A model generated the notes under the pieces. The model saw only the letters and a program-made list of their open reading frames with translations. It was not told the origin of the DNA and searched no databases. A DNA stretch of 52,282 bases from Spirochaetota bacterium (GTDB taxonomy: Bacteria > Spirochaetota > UBA4802 > JAFGDQ01). Each line of letters opens with the position of its first letter. The stretch's first letter is position 1. The stretch spans positions 1-52,282 of the forward strand of contig JAFGDQ010000034.1 in the NCBI GenBank assembly GCA_016932015.1. Direction: 5' to 3'. Both the position numbers and the translations under genes were made by a program. Of this stretch, positions 1-10,264 are shown piece after piece.

Positions 1-80
1 CATTTCTAAGCTCTTTTTATTCTATTATCGTAAAAAGAGCTTTCTTTCTAATTCAGGTCTCCTAAATTCTACGCTATCAA
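1..80. repeat. Left copy of an 80 bp terminal inverted repeat
   Basis: Bases 1-80 are the exact reverse complement of 52202-52281; the match stops at base 81. Inside it, 8-19 and 31-42 form a perfect 12 bp hairpin around an 11 base loop. It may be a dispersed repeat at which an assembly broke, or the end of a mobile or linear element. No transposase or replication gene lies beside it, so the assembly explanation is the simplest. Confidence 0.9.
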
Positions 81-88
81 AAATTTAA

Positions 89-1057
<969 letters not shown>

Positions 1058-1087
1058 ATTAAAACCGAAATTAGAGGATAATAACAA

Positions 1088-1444
1088 ATGATAATGATAA
1101 GATCAATAGTAAGGCCTGAGAAAGTAGACAATGTTTTGTCTGCGCTAATGGATGCGGGATTTCCTGCTGTAACAAAAATGTCAGTAGTTGGAAGAGGAAA
1201 ACAACGCGGTATAAAAATCGGAGAGATTACATATGATGAGATTCCTAAAGAACTTCTGATTACAGTCGTTAAGACAAAGGATAAAGATTTTGTTATAAAA
1301 ATAATTATAAATGCTGCAAGAACAGGTGAAAAGGGTTCTTTCGGAGACGGCAAAATCTTTATCTCGGCAGTAAATGAAGTATATACCGTAAGCTCCGGAA
1401 TTAAAGAAATAGATGATGAGGAACCTGCGGAGGCTGAGTTATGA
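1088..1444 (+). CDS. nifI1: PII-like nitrogenase regulator NifI1
   Basis: This 118-residue PII-family protein lies between nifH and nifD, the position of nifI1 in archaea, clostridia and many strict anaerobes. In methanogens NifI1 and NifI2 form a complex that binds NifDK and blocks activity when ammonium is plentiful, with 2-oxoglutarate and ATP relieving the block. The PII fold is seen in the start MIMIRSIVRPEKVDNV, the GRGKQRGI stretch leading into the T-loop, and RTGEKGSFGDGKIF near residues 79-92. ATG 1088 is preferred over ATG 1094 because GAGGA at 1074-1078 is better spaced. The stop overlaps the start of nifI2 in an ATGA, so translation is probably coupled. The role here is assigned by family and position. 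Confidence 0.95.
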   Translation: MIMIRSIVRPEKVDNVLSALMDAGFPAVTKMSVVGRGKQRGIKIGEITYDEIPKELLITVVKTKDKDFVIKIIINAARTGEKGSFGDGKIFISAVNEVYTVSSGIKEIDDEEPAEAEL

Positions 1445-1824
1445 AAGAGATCATCGCAATGATCAGAATGAATATGATCAATAAAACGAAAAGAGCTCTT
1501 TCAGACGCTGGAATAAATTCAATTACAGTCAGGGAGGCTCTGGGCAGAGGAAAGGGTATGATTGACATGTCTGTTCTGAAAGGTGCAGAAAAGGGTTATG
1601 AAGAAGCCATCTCACAGCTGGGCCAAAGTCAGAGACTGATCCCCAAAAGGGCCGTAATAATTGCAGTAACAGATGACCTGGTTCAGACAGTTGTAGATAC
1701 AATCATATCAGTGAATCAAACCGGAAAGTCTGGGGACGGAAAAATTTTCGTTATGCCGATTCTGGATGTTGTCCGCATAAGGACCGGTGAATCGGGAGAC
1801 AACGTTTTGGACAAAGTATTTTAA
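1441..1824 (+). CDS. nifI2: PII-like nitrogenase regulator NifI2
   Basis: The second PII paralogue has 127 residues and overlaps nifI1 by four bases (ATGA). It has the expected MKEIIAMIRMNMINKTKRAL start, a GRGKG segment near residue 36, a longer T-loop region than NifI1, and QTGKSGDGKIFVMPI near residues 96-110. In characterised systems NifI1 and NifI2 work together as a rapid post-translational switch on the MoFe protein. The presence of both genes between nifH and nifD points to control by 2-oxoglutarate sensing rather than by the DraT/DraG system, of which no gene is visible here. Confidence 0.95.
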   Translation: MKEIIAMIRMNMINKTKRALSDAGINSITVREALGRGKGMIDMSVLKGAEKGYEEAISQLGQSQRLIPKRAVIIAVTDDLVQTVVDTIISVNQTGKSGDGKIFVMPILDVVRIRTGESGDNVLDKVF

Positions 1825-1839
1825 AATGAGGAAATTACT

Positions 1840-3474
1840 ATGACTAACAATAAAGAAAATATCAATTCTGCTGAAGTTAAAAAGGAACTACTGAAACAGT
1901 ATCCGCCAAAAGTTGCCAGGAAAAGGGATAAGCAGATAGTCCTTATTAAAAGTAAAAATGAAAAAACTGAAGAGATTCAGGCTAATGTAAGAACTATTCC
2001 AGGGATTATTACTCAGAGAGGATGCTGCTATGCAGGCTGTAAAGGGGTTGTTCTGGGGCCTACGAGAGATATCGTTAATTTGACTCACGGACCTATCGGA
2101 TGCGGATTCTATTCCTGGCTCACAAGAAGAAACCAGACAATGCCGGACGGCCCGGATGACGAAAACTATATGACTTACTGTTTTTCTACCGATATGCAGG
2201 AGGAGGAAATAATATTCGGCGGAGAAAAAAAACTTAAAAAAGCTATAGAGGAAATTCACGAATTATTAAACCCGAAAGCAATTGGTATTTTTTCTACATG
2301 TCCTGTGGGTTTGATTGGTGATGACGTTCATGCTGTTGCAAGAGAAATGTCTGAAAAAACCGGCATAAATATCTTCGGCTTCAGTTGTGAAGGTTATAAA
2401 GGAGTCAGCCAGTCGTCAGGCCATCATATAGCAAACAATCAGTTGTTCAAACATATTGTGGGTTTAGATGATACGGTAAAAGGTAGTTCAAAGTACAGAA
2501 TAAATTTACTGGGAGAATACAATATTGGCGGAGATGCTTTTGAACTTGATCGGATTTTCAAGGCACTGGATATTGATCTTGTTTCAACGTTCAGCGGGAA
2601 TTCATCCTATGATCAGTTTGCGAATTCACATACTGCTGACCTGAACCTTGTCATGTGCCACAGGTCAATAAATTATCTGGCTGATATGATGAAAATAAAA
2701 TTTGGAATTCCATGGTTTAAAATAAATTTCATCGGTGCTGAAGCAACTGCAAAATCATTGCGGAAAATAGGTAAATATTTCGGAGATGCCGATTTCAGGA
2801 AGAAAATTGAAGACTTTATTAAAAAGGAAATGGAGGAAGTTGAGAAAGTACGAGTCGAGATGGAGGCAAAATGCAGGGGCAGACTGGCAATGATTTTTGT
2901 CGGCGGGTCAAGGGCGCATCATTACCAGGAGCTTTTCAAAGAACTCGGAATGGAAACAGTTGGTGCAGGTTATGAGTTCGCGCACAGGGATGATTATGAA
3001 GGAAGGCGTGTACTTCCGAATATTCAGGCTGATGCTGACAGTAGAAATATTGAAGAGCTCACTATTGAGAAAGATCCTGGAAGATATAATCCGAGAATTA
3101 CTGATGAAAAAATGAAAATGCTGGAATCTGAAGGACTTACTTTTTCCGAATATGAGGGAATGATGCAGGAAATGACAAACGGCAGTTGGGCAATAGACGA
3201 TATCAGTCAGTATGAAACGGAAAAAATGATTGAGCTCTATAAACCTGCTGTTTTTTGCGCAGGAATCAAGGAAAAATATATAGTTCAAAAAATGGGAATT
3301 CCAATGAAACAGCTTCACAGCTATGACTACGGCGGACCATACGCAGGATTCAACGGAGCTATAAACTTTTACAGGGAAATCGACAGAATGATCAATACTG
3401 AAATATGGAAACATATCGAGGCCCCATGGAAGAAGAGACCTGAGCTACATGCAAAATATGTATTTGCATCCTGA
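1840..3474 (+). CDS. nifD: Nitrogenase MoFe protein alpha chain NifD, class III type
   Basis: The alpha subunit of molybdenum nitrogenase binds the FeMo cofactor and half of each P-cluster. The product has 544 residues. P-cluster cysteines are C62, C88 and C154, and Q191 and H195 near the cofactor are kept at the same numbers as in Azotobacter. The cofactor ligands are C273 (VMCHRS) and H493 (QLHSYDY). About 50 extra residues near 380-460 (AHRDDYEGRR through GGMMxEM-like sequence) resemble the insertion known from Clostridium pasteurianum NifD. This argues for class III Mo nitrogenase, not the V or Fe-only form; no vnfG/anfG-type gene lies between D and K. An RBS (GAGGAA) precedes ATG 1840. 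Confidence 0.98.
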   Translation: MTNNKENINSAEVKKELLKQYPPKVARKRDKQIVLIKSKNEKTEEIQANVRTIPGIITQRGCCYAGCKGVVLGPTRDIVNLTHGPIGCGFYSWLTRRNQTMPDGPDDENYMTYCFSTDMQEEEIIFGGEKKLKKAIEEIHELLNPKAIGIFSTCPVGLIGDDVHAVAREMSEKTGINIFGFSCEGYKGVSQSSGHHIANNQLFKHIVGLDDTVKGSSKYRINLLGEYNIGGDAFELDRIFKALDIDLVSTFSGNSSYDQFANSHTADLNLVMCHRSINYLADMMKIKFGIPWFKINFIGAEATAKSLRKIGKYFGDADFRKKIEDFIKKEMEEVEKVRVEMEAKCRGRLAMIFVGGSRAHHYQELFKELGMETVGAGYEFAHRDDYEGRRVLPNIQADADSRNIEELTIEKDPGRYNPRITDEKMKMLESEGLTFSEYEGMMQEMTNGSWAIDDISQYETEKMIELYKPAVFCAGIKEKYIVQKMGIPMKQLHSYDYGGPYAGFNGAINFYREIDRMINTEIWKHIEAPWKKRPELHAKYVFAS

Positions 3475-3499
3475 TATTTTAATTGAGAGGTAAATTACT

Positions 3500-4882
3500 A
3501 TGCTACTTAGACATACACCAAAAGAAATTAAAGAAAGAACTGCGATTACGATTAATCCGGCAAAAACCTGTCAGCCGATTGGGGCAATGTATGCTTCACT
3601 TGGAATTCACGGCTGTCTCCCGCACAGCCATGGCTCACAGGGATGTTGTGCTTATCATAGAAGTACACTTACGAGGCATTACAAAGAACCTGTAATGGCC
3701 GCTACAAGTTCATTTACTGAAGGAGCATCGGTTTTCGGAGGACAGGCGAACCTTGTACAGGCAATAAACAATATTTTTACTGTTTATAATCCTGATATAA
3801 TTGCCGTTCACACAACGTGTCTTTCAGAGACAATCGGTGATGATATCCCGCAGATAGTTGCGAAGGCAATGACAGACGGTAAAATTCCTGATGGAAAATA
3901 TGTAATTCATGCAAATACTCCGAGTTACGCCGGATCCCATGTTACAGGATTCGGAAGTATGGTTAAGGCTATGGTTGATTACTTTTCGGAAAATACTGCC
4001 GGAAAGAGAGAAGTTTACAATCTTATTCCCGGATATGTCGAGCCGTCCGATATGGAAGAAGTTAAAAGGCTGGCAAATGAAATGAAAATCGATTCGATCA
4101 TGTTCCCCGATACATCCGGAATTTTAAACGGACCCCAGACAGGCCGTTTTGAAATGTTTCCTGAAGGAGGTGTATCAATAAATGATCTAAAATTAACCGG
4201 AGATTCAGCTGCAACAATAGCTCTCGGAAAATTATCATCGGAACCTGCTGCCAGAGCACTTGATACAAAGTGTAAAGTCCCTTATAAGTTGCTGGATATT
4301 CCCATCGGTTTTCTTGCAACAGACAGGCTTATAATGGCAATGCAGGATCTTGCAGGTACAACTGTACCTTATTCCATAGAGCTTGAAAGAGGACGAATGA
4401 TGGATATGATAACAGATATGCAGCAGTATTTACACGGTAAACGTGTAGCTTTATCAGCAGATCCGGATCAGCTGATACCGCTTGTTGAGTTTCTGATTTC
4501 GATCGGAATGGATCCTGTTCATATTGTTACCGGTACTCCTGGAAAGAAAACAGAAAAAAGACTTAGAGAACTTACCAGCGGAATGAAAAGTGAAGCAAAT
4601 ATTAAAGTTGGAGCTAATGCTGATTTATTTCTTCTGCATCAGTGGATTAAGAATGATCCGGTCGATTTACTGATAGGCAATACTTATTTGAAGTATATTG
4701 CAAGGGATGAAGACATTTCTATGGTAAGGTTCGGATTTCCTATTCTTGACCGTGTCGGTCATTCTTATTTTCCGACAGTCGGATACAGAGGCGGTATGAG
4801 ACTGATCGAAATGATATTAAATGCACTTCTGGATGCAAAAGATAGGAAATCTCCTGATGAGTCATTTGAACTGGTAATGTAA
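3500..4882 (+). CDS. nifK: Nitrogenase MoFe protein beta chain NifK
   Basis: The beta subunit completes the P-cluster. The 460-residue product has C24 (KTCQPIGA), C49 (GSQGCC) and C107 (HTTCLSETIGDD), with the same spacing as the three P-cluster cysteines of known NifK proteins. The N-terminus is short, about 45 residues less than in Azotobacter, as is common in class III enzymes. GAGAGG precedes ATG 3500, 25 bases after the nifD stop. The order D then K without an intervening delta-subunit gene supports a molybdenum enzyme. Confidence 0.98.
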   Translation: MLLRHTPKEIKERTAITINPAKTCQPIGAMYASLGIHGCLPHSHGSQGCCAYHRSTLTRHYKEPVMAATSSFTEGASVFGGQANLVQAINNIFTVYNPDIIAVHTTCLSETIGDDIPQIVAKAMTDGKIPDGKYVIHANTPSYAGSHVTGFGSMVKAMVDYFSENTAGKREVYNLIPGYVEPSDMEEVKRLANEMKIDSIMFPDTSGILNGPQTGRFEMFPEGGVSINDLKLTGDSAATIALGKLSSEPAARALDTKCKVPYKLLDIPIGFLATDRLIMAMQDLAGTTVPYSIELERGRMMDMITDMQQYLHGKRVALSADPDQLIPLVEFLISIGMDPVHIVTGTPGKKTEKRLRELTSGMKSEANIKVGANADLFLLHQWIKNDPVDLLIGNTYLKYIARDEDISMVRFGFPILDRVGHSYFPTVGYRGGMRLIEMILNALLDAKDRKSPDESFELVM

Positions 4883-4907
4883 TTTTAATGAAATTAGGAG
4901 AATTGTC

Positions 4908-6242
4908 ATGATAGAAATATTAAAAGAAAGAAAAAATCAGGTTTTTGAAAAAGGCAAATCCGCTTATGATATTGGTTGTGAACAGAGCAGTGCAGCCGGC
5001 TCAGTAAGTCAGCGTGCCTGTGTTTTTTGCGGTTCAAGAGTTGTACTTTATCCTATTGCAGATGCTGTACACATCGTGCACGGCCCTGTCGGATGCGCTG
5101 CATACACATGGGACATTAGAGGATCAATGTCATCCGGGCCTGAACTTCACAGATTAAGCTTTTCAACTGACCTGAAAGAAAAGGATGTAATATTCGGCGG
5201 TGAAAAAAAATTGTATAATTCTCTCTTATATCTTATTGAAAGATATTCTCCCAATGCCGTTTTTGTCTACTCAACATGTATTATCGGAATTATCGGAGAC
5301 GATGTTGAAGCTGTATGCAGAAGAGTTTCTAAAGAAAATGGAATACCCGTACTGCCGGTTCATTCTGAAGGTTTTCGCGGTACAAAAAAAGACGGATACC
5401 GTTCAGCCTGTGAAGTTTTATTGAAGCTTACGGGTACCGGTGACGTTTCAGATGTCAGGAAGAATAGTATAAATATTCTAGGTGAATTTAACCTGGCAGG
5501 AGAAGCCTGGATAATAAGGAAATATTATAAAGATATGGGAATTCAGGTAACTGCGACATTAACCGGTGACGGACGTATTAATGACATCCGGAAAGCACAT
5601 GGTGCATCACTGAATGTGGTACAGTGTTCCGGATCAATGACGTATCTGGCCCAGATGATGGAAAGGGAATTCGGAATTCCCTATATCAGGGTCAGCTACT
5701 TCGGTATGGAAGATGTTGCCAGAGCTTTGTACGATGTAGCAAGGCATTTTAATGACGAAGATATCCTTGAGAAAGCAAGAAAAATTGTAACAGATAATAT
5801 GACACTGCTTTTACCGGAACTGAAAAAGTATAAGGAAAAGCTTCAGGGGAAAAAAGCGGCAATTTATGTCGGCGGTGCATTCAAAGCTTTCTCTCTTATT
5901 AAAATTTTAAGATATCTCGGAATAGATGTTGTTCTGGCAGGATCACAGACCGGAAATAAAGATGATTATGAATTACTTAGAGAAATGTGTGATGAAGGCA
6001 CTATTATTGTTGATGATTCCAATCCTCTTGAACTATCAAAATATGTTCAGGAGAAAAAAGCGGATCTGATTATCGGTGGAGTCAAAGAGCGTCCTATAGC
6101 CTATAAACTCGGAATAGGATTTTGCGACCATAATCATGAAAGGAAAATTCCTTTAGCCGGATTTGAAGGAATGCTGAATTTTACTAAAGAAATTTACAGA
6201 TCGGTAATGAGTCCTGTATGGCGATTTATGCCGGGGAGATAA
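4908..6242 (+). CDS. nifE: FeMo-cofactor scaffold protein NifE
   Basis: NifE pairs with NifN in the scaffold on which the NifB product is turned into FeMo cofactor. The 444-residue protein is a NifD paralogue with cluster-binding cysteines C38 (RACVFCGSR), C63 (HGPVGC) and C124 (YSTCIIG), plus C240 (VVQCSGS) at the cofactor-ligand position. It lacks the histidine ligand context of NifD and instead ends IPLAGFEGMLNF, as NifE does. TTAGGAG precedes ATG 4908. Only four bases separate its stop from the nifN start. Confidence 0.96.
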   Translation: MIEILKERKNQVFEKGKSAYDIGCEQSSAAGSVSQRACVFCGSRVVLYPIADAVHIVHGPVGCAAYTWDIRGSMSSGPELHRLSFSTDLKEKDVIFGGEKKLYNSLLYLIERYSPNAVFVYSTCIIGIIGDDVEAVCRRVSKENGIPVLPVHSEGFRGTKKDGYRSACEVLLKLTGTGDVSDVRKNSINILGEFNLAGEAWIIRKYYKDMGIQVTATLTGDGRINDIRKAHGASLNVVQCSGSMTYLAQMMEREFGIPYIRVSYFGMEDVARALYDVARHFNDEDILEKARKIVTDNMTLLLPELKKYKEKLQGKKAAIYVGGAFKAFSLIKILRYLGIDVVLAGSQTGNKDDYELLREMCDEGTIIVDDSNPLELSKYVQEKKADLIIGGVKERPIAYKLGIGFCDHNHERKIPLAGFEGMLNFTKEIYRSVMSPVWRFMPGR

Positions 6243-6246
6243 AACT

Positions 6247-7620
6247 ATGATAATTGATATGGAAAGCAGAAAAAATAATATTAAGGAAGGTCTGGATAAT
6301 ATTGTAACAATTAATGCGTGTAAATTATGCACACCTCTTGGAGCATGTATAGCTTTTAAAGGCATACAGGGATGCATGACTATTCTTCATGGGTCACAGG
6401 GATGTGCTACATATATAAGAAGATATCTGATAAGTCATTACAGAGAACCGATTGATATCGCATCTTCAAGTTTTGATGAAAATGCAGCCATTTTCGGCGG
6501 GGGAGCTAATCTTGTAAAAAGTATTTCAAATGTCAGGAGACAGTATAATCCGGAAGTCCTTGCTATAGCAACTTCCTGCCTTTCTGAAACAATTGGTGAT
6601 GATATAGAAATGATTGTAAAGGGAATTGAATCAGAAGAAAAAATACCAATAATTCCCGTGTCAACAGCAAGTTACAGAGGCACCCACAGAGAAGGATTTT
6701 ATGCTGCTCTGCTGGCGTCAGTTAAGTCACTTGCTGAAAAGAAAGATGAAAGCAGTCATATAAATATAATTTCCGGTATGCTGTCACCTGAAGATATAAG
6801 GTATCTAAAAGCTATTGCTGGAGAATTTTCAGACTTTGTTCTTCTGCCGGATTATTCCGAGACTCTGGACAGCGGGTCCTGGGGAGAATATGAAAAGATA
6901 GCAGAAGGCGGAACTGCTATTGAAGATATCAGATCAATGGGAAGTGCTGCAGGAACGATTGAACTGGGAGGATCTTGCGGTCTTGTAAGTACAGCCGGAA
7001 AATATCTTGAGGAAAAATTCGAAGTTCCCTTAAAAAACATTTCACTTCCAGTCGGCCTGAGAGGATCCGATCTGCTTATAAACAGTCTCAGCAAGCTGTC
7101 AGGGAAAGAAATTCCTGAAAGCATTAAAAAGGAAAGATTGCGCCTGCTTGATGCTTATGCAGATGCTCATAAATATTTGTTTGGAGTAAAAGCTATTGTT
7201 TATGGTGAAGAGGATCTTGCAGTCGCACTTTCATCTTTTTTAAGTGAACTTGGAATATCAATAGTACTCTGCGCAAGCGGTTCAAATACGGGTTCATTTA
7301 AAGAGGAAGTTGAAAAGTCAATTATTGATTTTGATGAATCAGTTACTCACATAGCTGAAGGAGTCGATTTTGAAAAAATAGACGAAATTGCTGCCGAACT
7401 TGAAGCTGAAATAGTAATAGGCAACAGTAAAGGATACAAGCTCGCTTCAAAATTCGGGATTCCTTTAATACGTACCGGATTTCCGATTCATGACAGATTC
7501 GGTGGACAGAGAATTCAGCATGTAGGTTATAAAGGGGCAATGATGCTTCTTGATAATATTGTAAATGCAGTACTGGAAACACAACAGAAAAACTCATCAG
7601 TCATATACAATTATATGTAA
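6247..7620 (+). CDS. nifN: FeMo-cofactor scaffold protein NifN
   Basis: NifN is the NifK-like partner of NifE. The 457-residue product carries the cluster-binding pattern TINACKLCTPLGAC (C25, C28), GSQGCATY (C53) and ATSCLSETIGDD. There is no sign of the NifN-NifB fusion found in some clostridia, since nifB follows as a separate gene. The RBS GGGGAGA overlaps the end of nifE. An alternative ATG at 6259 exists, but 6247 is better placed for the RBS. Confidence 0.96.
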   Translation: MIIDMESRKNNIKEGLDNIVTINACKLCTPLGACIAFKGIQGCMTILHGSQGCATYIRRYLISHYREPIDIASSSFDENAAIFGGGANLVKSISNVRRQYNPEVLAIATSCLSETIGDDIEMIVKGIESEEKIPIIPVSTASYRGTHREGFYAALLASVKSLAEKKDESSHINIISGMLSPEDIRYLKAIAGEFSDFVLLPDYSETLDSGSWGEYEKIAEGGTAIEDIRSMGSAAGTIELGGSCGLVSTAGKYLEEKFEVPLKNISLPVGLRGSDLLINSLSKLSGKEIPESIKKERLRLLDAYADAHKYLFGVKAIVYGEEDLAVALSSFLSELGISIVLCASGSNTGSFKEEVEKSIIDFDESVTHIAEGVDFEKIDEIAAELEAEIVIGNSKGYKLASKFGIPLIRTGFPIHDRFGGQRIQHVGYKGAMMLLDNIVNAVLETQQKNSSVIYNYM

Positions 7621-7631
7621 GGAGAAAAATT

Positions 7632-8891
7632 ATGGCACCTGATCTTAAAAAACATCCATGTTTTAACAGCGACGTACAGAATTCATTCGGCAGGATTCAT
7701 TTGCCGGTAGCACCGCAATGCAATATGCAGTGTAATTACTGCAACAGGAAATATGACTGCGTAAATGAAACCAGGCCCGGAGTCACAAGTGCGATATTGA
7801 CTCCGGAACAGGCGGTTCTTTATCTGGACAATGTAATAAAAAAGATGGATAATCTGACAGTTGTTGGAATTGCGGGTCCAGGTGATCCATTTGCGAATCC
7901 TGATGAGACTCTTAGAACTTTGACTGAAGTCAGAAGAAAATATAATGATATGATCCTGTGTCTGGCAACAAACGGACTGAACATTGGACCTTACATTCAG
8001 GATCTTTCCGGACTTAATATCAGCCATGTTACTCTGACAATAAACACTGTTGATCCGGAAATTGGAGCAGCTGTTTACTACTGGATCAGGTATAATAAAA
8101 AACGTTATACTGGAATTGAAGCTGCAAAACTTCTTCTGGAAAATCAGCTTAAAGCTTTAATAAAACTAAAGGAACATGGAATTACTGTTAAAATTAATTC
8201 TATAGTAATCCCGGGAATTAATGATACACATATTCCGGAAATTGCTAAAAAAACCGCGGAAATGGGTGCTGATGTTTTAAATTGTATACCAGTACATCCA
8301 ATTCCGGATACTTTTTTTGAAGATATAGCAGAGCCTGATATACATACAATGAATAAGATAAAAGCAGCTGCCAGAGAATATATTCCATTGATGTATCATT
8401 GCCGGAGATGCAGGGCAGACGCAGCGGGACTTCTGAAAGATAAGCTTAATCCGGAGATAATGTCTATGCTGCAGGCGTTTTCGAAAAAAGAAAACCTTAT
8501 TGGCGCAGACAGGCCATATGTTGCTGTTGCCAGCGAAGAGGGATTTCTTATAAACAGACATCTTGGAGAGACAAATGAGCTGTATATATATGAAAAAAAG
8601 GAGGGTGAAATCAGTTTCGTAGAAAAAAGGCAGACTCCTGTGCGCGGGATCGGCGATGAGAGATGGATAGAGCTTTCAAAAACATTGAAGGATTGCAGTG
8701 TAATTTTAAGCGGCAATTCAGGCGAAAATCCTAAAAAGATATTAAATAAAAACGGAATACAGGTAGTAGTTACAGAAGGTATTATTACCGATATTCTTGA
8801 GAAAGTTTTTAAAGGTGAAAAAATAATGGAAATGCCGGCTTATGCAATAAAAGGATGTATGCACTGTACAGGCGACGGGCAGGGTTGTTAA
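7632..8891 (+). CDS. nifB: FeMo-cofactor biosynthesis radical SAM protein NifB, with NifX-like C-terminal domain
   Basis: NifB builds NifB-co, the 8Fe-9S-C precursor of the cofactor, using S-adenosylmethionine. The 419-residue protein has the radical SAM motif C30-x3-C34-x2-C37 in PQCNMQCNYC, followed by NRKYDC, and GPGDPFANP typical of NifB. Residues from about 300 to 400 (RPYVAVASEEG, NRHLGET) form a NifX/NafY-type cofactor-binding domain, and the tail GCMHCTGDGQGC is cysteine-rich. This is the long two-domain form. AAGGAG before ATG 7632 overlaps the nifN stop. Confidence 0.97.
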   Translation: MAPDLKKHPCFNSDVQNSFGRIHLPVAPQCNMQCNYCNRKYDCVNETRPGVTSAILTPEQAVLYLDNVIKKMDNLTVVGIAGPGDPFANPDETLRTLTEVRRKYNDMILCLATNGLNIGPYIQDLSGLNISHVTLTINTVDPEIGAAVYYWIRYNKKRYTGIEAAKLLLENQLKALIKLKEHGITVKINSIVIPGINDTHIPEIAKKTAEMGADVLNCIPVHPIPDTFFEDIAEPDIHTMNKIKAAAREYIPLMYHCRRCRADAAGLLKDKLNPEIMSMLQAFSKKENLIGADRPYVAVASEEGFLINRHLGETNELYIYEKKEGEISFVEKRQTPVRGIGDERWIELSKTLKDCSVILSGNSGENPKKILNKNGIQVVVTEGIITDILEKVFKGEKIMEMPAYAIKGCMHCTGDGQGC

Positions 8892-8932
8892 CCATATAAT
8901 TTAATGATTAAAGTATAAGGAGAATGATTGTA

Positions 8933-9241
8933 ATGATAAAGCCAGACAAACATTTATTTTTATGCGGAAGTTTCAGGGTATCCGGTGAACCTCAGGGCGT
9001 ATGTTATAAAAAAGGAGCCCTGAATATGATACAATATATAGAAAGTGAACTTGTGGAAAGAGGCATGAAAGATGCAGCGGTTTCCATAACAGGATGTCTT
9101 AAAGCATGTGACCGCGGGCCAATAATGGTAATATACCCTGATAATTACTGGTACGGAGGTGTTGAAAGTGAAGATGTTGTTGATGAAATACTGGATGCTC
9201 TTGAGGAAGGACGCGAAGCAGAGAAATATATTTTAAAATAA
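8933..9241 (+). CDS. Thioredoxin-like 2Fe-2S ferredoxin
   Basis: A 102-residue ferredoxin with the four-cysteine pattern of the thioredoxin-like 2Fe-2S family: LFLCGS, GVCYKKGA and TGCLKACDRGP. The C. pasteurianum member of this family is known to interact with the MoFe protein. Its place directly after nifB suggests an electron-transfer or protective role in nitrogen fixation, which is an inference. The start is ATG 8933: the AAGGAGA at 8917-8923 is ten bases away, while an in-frame ATG at 8924 lies on top of the RBS and cannot use it. Confidence 0.9.
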   Translation: MIKPDKHLFLCGSFRVSGEPQGVCYKKGALNMIQYIESELVERGMKDAAVSITGCLKACDRGPIMVIYPDNYWYGGVESEDVVDEILDALEEGREAEKYILK

Positions 9242-9375
9242 GAATTATTTCAACTTATTTATAAAATCGTCCTATATCAATCATATGCAGTAAAATAGTC
9301 TCTTTTAATTAAAGATTAAATTTCAACAATTATATAATCGTAAGATAGTTCCTTAACTATGAAAATAAGCCTGAA

Positions 9376-9403
9376 TTGATAAATATAATAAAAGATTTAA
9401 AAT
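9376..9403 (+). promoter_or_regulatory. Probable promoter of nifV
   Basis: TTGATA at 9376-9381 and TAAAAT at 9398-9403 each match the housekeeping consensus at five of six positions, with 16 bases between. The site sits about 30 bases before nifV. The spacer between the ferredoxin and nifV (9242-9430) also holds a small inverted repeat, ATAGTT/AACTAT (9345-9360), and no gene. Confidence 0.45.
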
Positions 9404-9430
9404 AAATATAAATACTGTGTAGAAGACTTA

Positions 9431-10264
9431 ATGAAAAATATTATAGTTTATGATACAACCTTAAGAGATGGTGAGCAGGCTCCCGGCTTCAGTATGAATC
9501 CGGATCAAAAATATAAAATGTGCGAAGCTCTTATAGAATCCGGGGTAGATGTTATTGAAGCCGGCTTTCCAGCTTCTTCCCCCGGTGAATTTGAAGCTGT
9601 TAAATTAATTTCCGCACTTAAAGGCAATTCGGTAATTTCTGCTTTTGCAAGAGCGGTTCCTGAGGATATAAATAAGGCTGCTGAAGCTTTATCTATAAGA
9701 GAGAAAAGACGAATTAATATCATAATGTCCACCTCCGACATACATCTTCAATATCAGCTAAAGATCTCCAGAGAAGAGGCAGTTGAAAAGTCGGTCACAG
9801 CAGTAAATTTCGCCAGGGAACTATTCGATGATGTTCAGTTTTCAGCTATGGATGCTACGCGATCAGATATTGATTATTTATGTGATGTATTAAGCGCGGT
9901 GAGAAATGCAGGAGCAAGCACATTAAATATTGCAGATACAACAGGTTATGCCATTCCCGGAGAGATTTACCGGATAATTAAAACTATTCAATACAAACTT
10001 CAAATAACTAAGGGTACAAAATTGTCTATTCATTGTCATAATGACCTTGGCATGGCACTTGCCAATACTATTTCCGCGATTGAAGCAGGAGTTGATCAGG
10101 TTGAATGCACTGTGACGGGAATTGGTGAAAGAGCTGGAAATACTTCAATGGGAAATTTGATTGATGTTCTTCAAATAAAAAAAGACAGGTTTGATGTTTC
10201 TATTGTTACAGATCCTGAAAAATACAAACGAGCAGCATCTCAGCTTTTGAACCAATACAATTAA
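9431..10264 (+). CDS. nifV: Homocitrate synthase catalytic subunit, NifV-alpha type
   Basis: The protein condenses acetyl-CoA with 2-oxoglutarate to give homocitrate, the organic ligand of FeMo cofactor, if it acts as NifV. The 277 residues cover the TIM-barrel domain of the isopropylmalate/homocitrate synthase family: TTLRDGEQAPG near residues 9-19, IEAGFPASSPGE near 41-52, the metal-binding HCHNDLGMA near 202-210 and a GIGERAGN motif near 235. Ordinary NifV is about 100 residues longer, and the C-terminal helical part is absent here. C. pasteurianum splits this enzyme into NifV-alpha and NifV-omega, and this gene resembles the alpha half; no omega half is visible in the window. The RBS is weak. 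Its 3' end overlaps that of the convergent MarR gene. A leuA-like role cannot be excluded. Confidence 0.82.
   Translation: MKNIIVYDTTLRDGEQAPGFSMNPDQKYKMCEALIESGVDVIEAGFPASSPGEFEAVKLISALKGNSVISAFARAVPEDINKAAEALSIREKRRINIIMSTSDIHLQYQLKISREEAVEKSVTAVNFARELFDDVQFSAMDATRSDIDYLCDVLSAVRNAGASTLNIADTTGYAIPGEIYRIIKTIQYKLQITKGTKLSIHCHNDLGMALANTISAIEAGVDQVECTVTGIGERAGNTSMGNLIDVLQIKKDRFDVSIVTDPEKYKRAASQLLNQYN

Noticed and set aside
1840..4882. Vanadium or iron-only nitrogenase
   Set aside because: No delta-subunit gene between D and K, the NifD residues and insertion are those of class III Mo enzymes, and NifE/NifN are present.
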